Shown here piece after piece: positions 6,219-7,931 of a DNA stretch of 7,931 nt. The stretch lies in NCBI GenBank assembly GCA_903931355.1, contig CAIZCB010000312.1, forward strand, positions 1 through 7,931, written 5' to 3'. The notes under the pieces were generated by a model, which saw nothing but the letters and a program-made list of their open reading frames with translations, ran no database searches and had not been told where the DNA came from. Numbering within the stretch: the first letter of the stretch is position 1; each line of letters opens with the position of its first letter. This DNA is from an uncultured Pseudomonadota bacterium (lineage in GTDB: Bacteria; Pseudomonadota; Gammaproteobacteria; Methylococcales; Methylomonadaceae). The translations under genes and the position numbers were made by a program.

Positions 6219-7931
6219 GCCAAGTCTTAAACCCACTTGAGTTTCCGTTATCCGGCACTCGTTTAATCGAAGCCAGCGCTGGCACCGGAAAAACCTTCAC
6301 CATTGCCGCCTTATATTTGCGTTTGATTTTAGGTCATGGTGTCGAAACTAACGGTCGCGATTTATTACCCGCCGATATTTTGGTGGTGACTTTTACCGAA
6401 GCTGCCACCAAAGAATTACGCGACCGGATTCGTGAGCGTTTAAGTTCGGCGGCTTTGTTTTTTCGCCAACAAACTGACCAAGCCGATCCGTTTTTAACAG
6501 AGTTGCGGCAAAGTTTTGACCAAGACTTATGGGCTAACTGTGCCAGACGGCTTGAATTAGCAGCGAATTGGATGGATGAATCAGCGGTTTACACCATTCA
6601 TGGTTGGTGTAACCGGATGCTGCAACAACATGCCTTTGATAGCGGCAGTTTGTTTCGTCAGCAAGTCAATACCGATGATGCCGATTTGCTCAATCAAGCA
6701 ATTCGCGATTATTGGCGCAGTTTTTACTACCCGTTGGCCGCTAACAGCGACAGTTTGCAGCAGGTCTATCAATACTTTAAAACCCCCGACATCTTGCAAG
6801 CGGCGATTAGTCAATTGATTAGCCAAAGCGAGTTTTTAGGCGAAGTGTCAAATGCCAGCAGTATTGAAGCTTTATGCGCGGAATTAAATCAGCAGCAACA
6901 AAGCCAATTAAGCCAGTTAAAACAGCCTTGGCTGACATGGGTTGATGAAGTTCGTGATTTGATTGATGACGCGGTTAACAGCAAAACCTTACCGGCCAAA
7001 AACTACAATGTTAAACATCGCGCTGGCTGGTTTGAAAAAATTCGCACTTGGGCTAACGATCCTCAACAAGTTGAGTTGGAAATAGGCACTGGCTTTAAAA
7101 ACTTGTCGCCAGACGGTTTAGCCAGTCTGGTGCAAGATGGAAAAACCGCGCCTTCACACCCCGCTTTTCAAGCCTTAAGCGAATTACCAAGTCAATTAGC
7201 CGCATTGCCGAATTTAAAAGTCGCTTTGATTGCTCATGCCGTGCAATGGGTTAAACAGCGCTATATCTGGGAAAAACAGCGTCTGGCGCAAATGAGTTTT
7301 GATGACATGCTGACCCGCTTGGAAAGCGCTTTATACAGTCCGCAAGGCGAGCGTTTGGCCGAGGTGATACGTCAGCAGTTTCCGATTGCCATGATTGACG
7401 AGTTCCAAGATACCGACCCCGTGCAATACCGGATTTTTGCCAAGCTTTATCCAGTCGAAGCTGATAGTGGTTTAGGCTGTTTCATGATTGGTGATCCGAA
7501 ACAGGCGATTTATTCGTTTCGCGGTGCGGATATTTTTACTTATCTGAAAGCTCATCAAGCGACGCAGGGCAAGCATTACACGCTGAACACCAATTACCGC
7601 TCCAGCCAAAGCTTGGTGAAAGCGGTGAATCGCTTGTTTGTAAACGCCGATCAAAACCAGCCGCAAGGGGCGTTTTTATTTAAGCAAGATGAGCAACACA
7701 ATCCGCTTGAGTTTATTGATGTTGATGCTAAAGGCCGTGAAGAAGTTTGGCAGATCAAGGGTCAACCAGCCCAGCCTTTGAGGCTTTGGCATCAAGCTTT
7801 GCAAGAACCGATTGGCGTTGAGGATTATCGGCAAATTTTGGCGCAAGTGGCGGCCAGTGAAATTGTTGCCTTGCTGAATGCGACGGAAACCGGTTTTAAA
7901 AGTGTAAAGCACAAACCGTTTAGACCTTTGC
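6215..7931 (+). CDS. recB: Exodeoxyribonuclease V (RecBCD) beta subunit RecB, N-terminal part
   Basis: RecB is the 3'-5' helicase and, through its C-terminal domain, the nuclease of RecBCD. The frame starts at ATG 6215, overlapping the recC stop by 4 nt, and stays open to the window end, giving 572 codons of an expected 1180-1200. Superfamily 1A helicase motifs are in order: Walker A ASAGTGKT (20-27), motif Ia VVTFTEAATKELRDRI (57-72), a YTIHGWCNRML segment (about 126-136), Walker B IDEFQDTD (394-401), motif III GDPKQAIYSFRGAD (426-439) and TNYRSS (459-464). All catalytic residues seen are intact. The remaining helicase motifs, the arm and the nuclease domain lie beyond the edge. recD would normally follow. 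Confidence 0.97.
   Translation, partial: MSQVLNPLEFPLSGTRLIEASAGTGKTFTIAALYLRLILGHGVETNGRDLLPADILVVTFTEAATKELRDRIRERLSSAALFFRQQTDQADPFLTELRQSFDQDLWANCARRLELAANWMDESAVYTIHGWCNRMLQQHAFDSGSLFRQQVNTDDADLLNQAIRDYWRSFYYPLAANSDSLQQVYQYFKTPDILQAAISQLISQSEFLGEVSNASSIEALCAELNQQQQSQLSQLKQPWLTWVDEVRDLIDDAVNSKTLPAKNYNVKHRAGWFEKIRTWANDPQQVELEIGTGFKNLSPDGLASLVQDGKTAPSHPAFQALSELPSQLAALPNLKVALIAHAVQWVKQRYIWEKQRLAQMSFDDMLTRLESALYSPQGERLAEVIRQQFPIAMIDEFQDTDPVQYRIFAKLYPVEADSGLGCFMIGDPKQAIYSFRGADIFTYLKAHQATQGKHYTLNTNYRSSQSLVKAVNRLFVNADQNQPQGAFLFKQDEQHNPLEFIDVDAKGREEVWQIKGQPAQPLRLWHQALQEPIGVEDYRQILAQVAASEIVALLNATETGFKSVKHKPFRPL

Noticed and set aside
6576..7912. Frames on both strands inside recB (6576-6826, 7472-7666, 7676-7912)
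   Set aside because: RecB helicase motifs run through in one unbroken plus-strand frame; the others lack any family resemblance.
1..7931. CRISPR array, tRNA, rRNA or insertion-sequence transposase
   Set aside because: No regularly spaced short repeats, no tRNA-like cloverleaf or rRNA stretch, and no transposase sequence were seen.

Overview
The window suggests a gammaproteobacterium of moderate GC content. RecC is full length and very close to the Enterobacteria/Pseudomonas-type protein, recC and recB overlap in the usual order, and the other half holds FHA/CdiA-type toxin modules. A Methylococcales-like host is possible, but that is only an impression.

Left part (1-2637, all minus strand): a degenerate array of contact-dependent inhibition (CDI) / filamentous-hemagglutinin C-terminal modules. 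Reading in the direction of transcription, from high to low coordinates, the order is as follows. (1) A headless cdiA-CT module at 2637-1255 has a conserved pre-toxin region with an EVTNN motif (VENN-like) and a C-terminal toxin domain I cannot name with confidence. (2) Its probable immunity gene at 1255-851 is joined to it by a TAATG overlap. (3) A 66-bp palindromic repeat lies at 850-785. (4) The C-terminal half of a DUF6883-like toxin follows at about 784-636. (5) Its probable DUF4926-family immunity gene is at 619-413. (6) A second palindromic element lies at 399-362. (7) A further headless cdiA-CT module begins at about 361 and runs off the left edge. The pre-toxin DNA of modules 1 and 7 forms a 203-bp direct repeat (96.6% identical by eye), which is the kind of homology through which toxin ends are exchanged. 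Neither cdiA fragment has a secretion signal or adhesin body, so both look like orphan cassettes.

Middle (2638-2816): an AT-rich spacer with a perfect 18-bp palindrome and, just after it on the plus strand, a possible 38-residue single-pass membrane protein ending 22 nt before recC.

Right part (2817-7931, plus strand): complete recC (1133 aa) followed, with an ATGA overlap, by the first 572 codons of recB, cut by the window edge. These encode two subunits of the RecBCD helicase-nuclease. recD would be expected beyond the edge.

The CDI array and recBC are convergent in neither sense: they are divergent from the 2638-2816 spacer. They appear functionally unrelated. The most interesting material is the array: an unassigned toxin/immunity pair, a toxin truncated exactly at a palindromic repeat with its immunity gene kept intact, and a strong 16-bp hairpin in the end of that immunity gene.
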